Source of the DNA: a bacterium
Lineage (GTDB): Bacteria > Dependentiae > Babeliae > Babeliales > UASB340
Length of the DNA stretch: 8,092 nt
NCBI GenBank assembly: GCA_030630075.1
Contig: DAOVNS010000050.1
Span: forward strand, 1 to 8,092
Reading direction: 5' to 3'
The notes beneath the pieces were generated by a model. It saw nothing but the letters and a program-made list of their open reading frames with translations. It made no database searches and was not told the origin of the DNA. The position numbers and the translations under genes were made by a program. The first letter of the stretch is position 1, and every line of letters begins with the position of its first letter. Below, one piece after another: positions 6,793-8,092 of this stretch.

Positions 6793-6818
6793 GTCATCCT
6801 GAACTTGTTTCAGGATCT
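6793..6818. repeat. Small palindromic intergenic element
   Basis: In the 74-base dnaB-ruvC gap, ATCCTGAA (6796-6803) and TTCAGGAT (6809-6816) form an 8-bp perfect stem with a 5-base loop CTTGT. The following bases (CTGTACTTTAAG) are not a U-tract, so it is not a standard terminator. From memory, the sequence resembles the 'GTCATCCTGAACTTGTTTCAGGAT' kind of palindrome scattered in intergenic DNA of several bacterial phyla. Only one copy is in this window, so its repetitive nature is inferred. Confidence 0.5.
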
Positions 6819-6841
6819 GTACTTTAAGAGGAAGAGGGAGT

Positions 6842-7336
6842 ATGGAGAAGAGTATAATTCTTGGTATAGATCCAGGCTTTTCTGTCACTGGATATTCAAT
6901 ATTAAAATGTGAAAATCAAAAATCGTTTGTGGTCGACTTTGGATATTTAAAGATGAAAAGTAAGGATCATTTATCTATAAGAACCGGTCAGTTTTATTCT
7001 TACTTTAAAGATAAAATATCCAAATTTGAGGTTACAGATTTAGCATTAGAAACTCCGTTTCTTGGTAAAAATGTACAAACATTCCTGAAGCTAGGTTATT
7101 TAAGAGGGCTTTTATATTTGTTATCTGATCAAAACAACCTCAAAATCCACGAATTTTCGCCACGCGAAGTCAAAGCTGCGGTGACAGGTTTTGGCGGCGC
7201 AACTAAAGATCAAGTAGCACTTATGGTACTTGCAATGTTTCCAAAACTAAAAGATTTACCTAAAATAGAAAAAAACGATGTGACCGACGCTTTGGCAATA
7301 GGAATATGTGGTGTTTGGAAGTCAAAATTCGGGTAA
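6842..7336 (+). CDS. ruvC: Holliday-junction resolvase RuvC
   Basis: RuvC is a dimeric, metal-dependent endonuclease that cuts Holliday junctions delivered by RuvAB at the end of recombination repair. The 164-aa product has the normal length and all four acidic active-site residues: Asp10 in LGIDPGFSVTGYS, Glu70 in LALETPF, and Asp146 and Asp149 in NDVTDALAIG. Other family marks are GKNVQTFLKLGYLRGLL (75-91) and the FSPREVKAAVTGFGGATKDQV stretch (105-125) with its DNA-binding basic residues. A purine-rich leader (GAGGAAGAGGGAG, 6828-6840) includes AAGAGG about ten bases from the ATG and serves as ribosome binding site. ruvA and ruvB do not follow here; the next gene is unrelated. The gene may be cotranscribed with dnaB, since no terminator separates them. 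Confidence 0.97.
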   Translation: MEKSIILGIDPGFSVTGYSILKCENQKSFVVDFGYLKMKSKDHLSIRTGQFYSYFKDKISKFEVTDLALETPFLGKNVQTFLKLGYLRGLLYLLSDQNNLKIHEFSPREVKAAVTGFGGATKDQVALMVLAMFPKLKDLPKIEKNDVTDALAIGICGVWKSKFG

Positions 7337-7403
7337 AAAACAACATTTTTTATGCTTCAGAATTCAGGGTGAAAATTCCTGTCAAGACAAATTAATTAAA
7401 ATG

Positions 7404-7433
7404 TTTTCATCTTGAATTAAAAATAGGTATAAT
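7404..7433 (+). promoter_or_regulatory. Sigma-70-type promoter for the tandem-repeat exported protein
   Basis: A perfect -10 box TATAAT (7428-7433) lies 18 bases after TTTTCA (7404-7409), which matches four of six -35 positions. Transcription would begin near 7440 and leave a leader of about 44 bases before the ATG at 7484, ending in the strong ribosome binding site AGGGGAAGGG (7468-7477). The rest of the 147-base gap after ruvC shows only a weak bulged hairpin (about 7352-7380) with no T-run. Confidence 0.6.
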
Positions 7434-7483
7434 AAAATTAGATTAAGTTTTATTTTAAAGGCATTTTAGGGGAAGGGATTAGG

Positions 7484-8092
7484 ATGAAAAATAAGATAAT
7501 TTTAGGTTTGTTTTTATTGATGAGCATGAATTTTTCAGGAAATTGTGTAGCGCAGACAGGGGTGAGTCAAGAGTTTAGTGTTCTTCGAACTCTTGCCGAG
7601 GATGGAAAAATAGGTGAGTTGCTTAACCGTTTAGATAGTTATAGAATTCAGTTTTCCTCGGAATACCCTAATTTATTAACCAGACTTTCAACTTATTTAT
7701 CAAACAATCCAAATACTTGGAATAACTTATTAGTTACAATAAATGGTAATTCAGCGCTATTAACAAGATTCATAAATCTAACAAACTTAAATACAGGAAT
7801 TTGGAATAAGTTAGTGGCTGCAATTACAGATAATTCGAGACTTCAATTAGGAAGTTTCATGGCAGTCTTAAGCACAGGACCAGAAATTTGGAATAAGTTA
7901 TTAGCTGCAATTACAGATAATTCGAGGCTTCAATTAAGAAGTTTCATGATAGCCTTAAGCACAAAGCCAGAAATTTGGAACAAGTTATTAGCTGCGATTA
8001 AAGTTAATTCAACGCTACTAAATAATTTTGTAAACACAATGAGCGTTGATCCTCAAATTTGGAACAAGTTATTAGGAGTACTTATAAATAAT
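7484..8092 (+). CDS. Exported protein with tryptophan-anchored tandem repeats (3' end outside window)
   Basis: The frame is open from ATG 7484 to the window edge, giving 203 residues with no stop, so the gene is partial. It starts with a signal peptide: MKNK, a hydrophobic core IILGLFLLMSM, and a probable signal peptidase I site after CVA (residue 23). Cys21 is not in a proper lipobox. A short helical region follows (about 28-72). From residue 79 the protein is a run of 28-29-residue units starting with Trp at 79, 107, 136, 165 and 193, with the pattern W-N-K-L-L-x-x-I-x-x-N-S-x-L followed by F and a short turn (ST-x-P-x-I). The pattern predicts a helical solenoid, possibly for protein binding. 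I do not recognise the family. The very strong ribosome binding site AGGGGAAGGG and consensus -10 upstream suggest good expression. A host- or surface-directed role is inference. Confidence 0.85.
   Translation, partial: MKNKIILGLFLLMSMNFSGNCVAQTGVSQEFSVLRTLAEDGKIGELLNRLDSYRIQFSSEYPNLLTRLSTYLSNNPNTWNNLLVTINGNSALLTRFINLTNLNTGIWNKLVAAITDNSRLQLGSFMAVLSTGPEIWNKLLAAITDNSRLQLRSFMIALSTKPEIWNKLLAAIKVNSTLLNNFVNTMSVDPQIWNKLLGVLINN
7718..8092 (+). repeat. In-frame tandem repeats of 84-87 bp
   Basis: Units begin at the Trp codons 7718, 7802, 7889, 7976 and 8060; the last is cut by the window edge. The two central units, 7802-7888 and 7889-7975, are both 87 bp and differ at 10 positions by my count, about 88 percent identical. 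The flanking units are more diverged and are 84 bp long. The array therefore shows recent in-frame duplication in its centre and probably continues to the right. Confidence 0.9.

Noticed and set aside
6511..6800. Minus-strand frame overlapping the end of dnaB.
   Set aside because: It is opposite conserved DnaB motifs and shows no ribosome binding site or protein features of its own.
7352..7380. Hairpin CAGAATT / AATTCCTG after ruvC as a terminator.
   Set aside because: The stem needs a bulged C, is AT-rich and is followed by TCAAGAC, not a T-run.

Overview
The window is AT-rich chromosomal DNA from a small-genome bacterium. Three things suggest an intracellular or host-dependent lineage. The genes are poor in G+C, with lysine, asparagine and isoleucine-rich proteins. 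A C-terminal piece of an AAA-ATPase-like/PD-(D/E)XK protein (DUF1703 type) sits at the left edge. Secreted proteins of no recognised family lie beside housekeeping genes. The combination resembles Candidatus Dependentiae (TM6), whose members are linked to amoebae and other protists. This is inference from gene content, not from a phylogenetic marker. All three stop codons are used at gene ends and tryptophan is TGG, so the standard bacterial code fits.

Layout: (1) 2-262, end of a PD-(D/E)XK nuclease-like gene, closed by a strong hairpin terminator. (2) 323-2326 on the minus strand, a 667-aa exported, proline-rich and helix-rich protein of unknown function, convergent with gene 1. (3) 2431-4851, a plus-strand group of four close or overlapping genes. 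Three are small type IV pilin or type II pseudopilin-like proteins (I-, J- and K/PilX-like), and the fourth is an unusual apolipoprotein N-acyltransferase (lnt). (4) 4906-6767, rplI (bL9) and dnaB (replicative helicase), the familiar rplI-dnaB pair but without rpsF/rpsR just upstream. (5) 6842-7336, ruvC (Holliday-junction resolvase), preceded by a small palindromic element. (6) 7484 to the right edge, the start of an exported protein made of roughly 29-residue tryptophan-anchored tandem repeats, with its own promoter and a strong ribosome binding site.

The translation and replication genes (rplI, dnaB, ruvC) look intact, with all expected active-site motifs. The envelope genes are less ordinary. 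The first pilin-like protein is only 59 aa, the third lacks the usual Glu at position +5, and Lnt has its catalytic triad but stops early and lacks a normally conserved tyrosine. The 667-aa protein carries FPPPP and LPPPP motifs just after its signal peptide, which resemble EVH1-binding motifs used by actin-recruiting pathogens. No RNA gene, CRISPR array or insertion sequence was seen. The longest gap without a gene is 147 bases (7337-7483).
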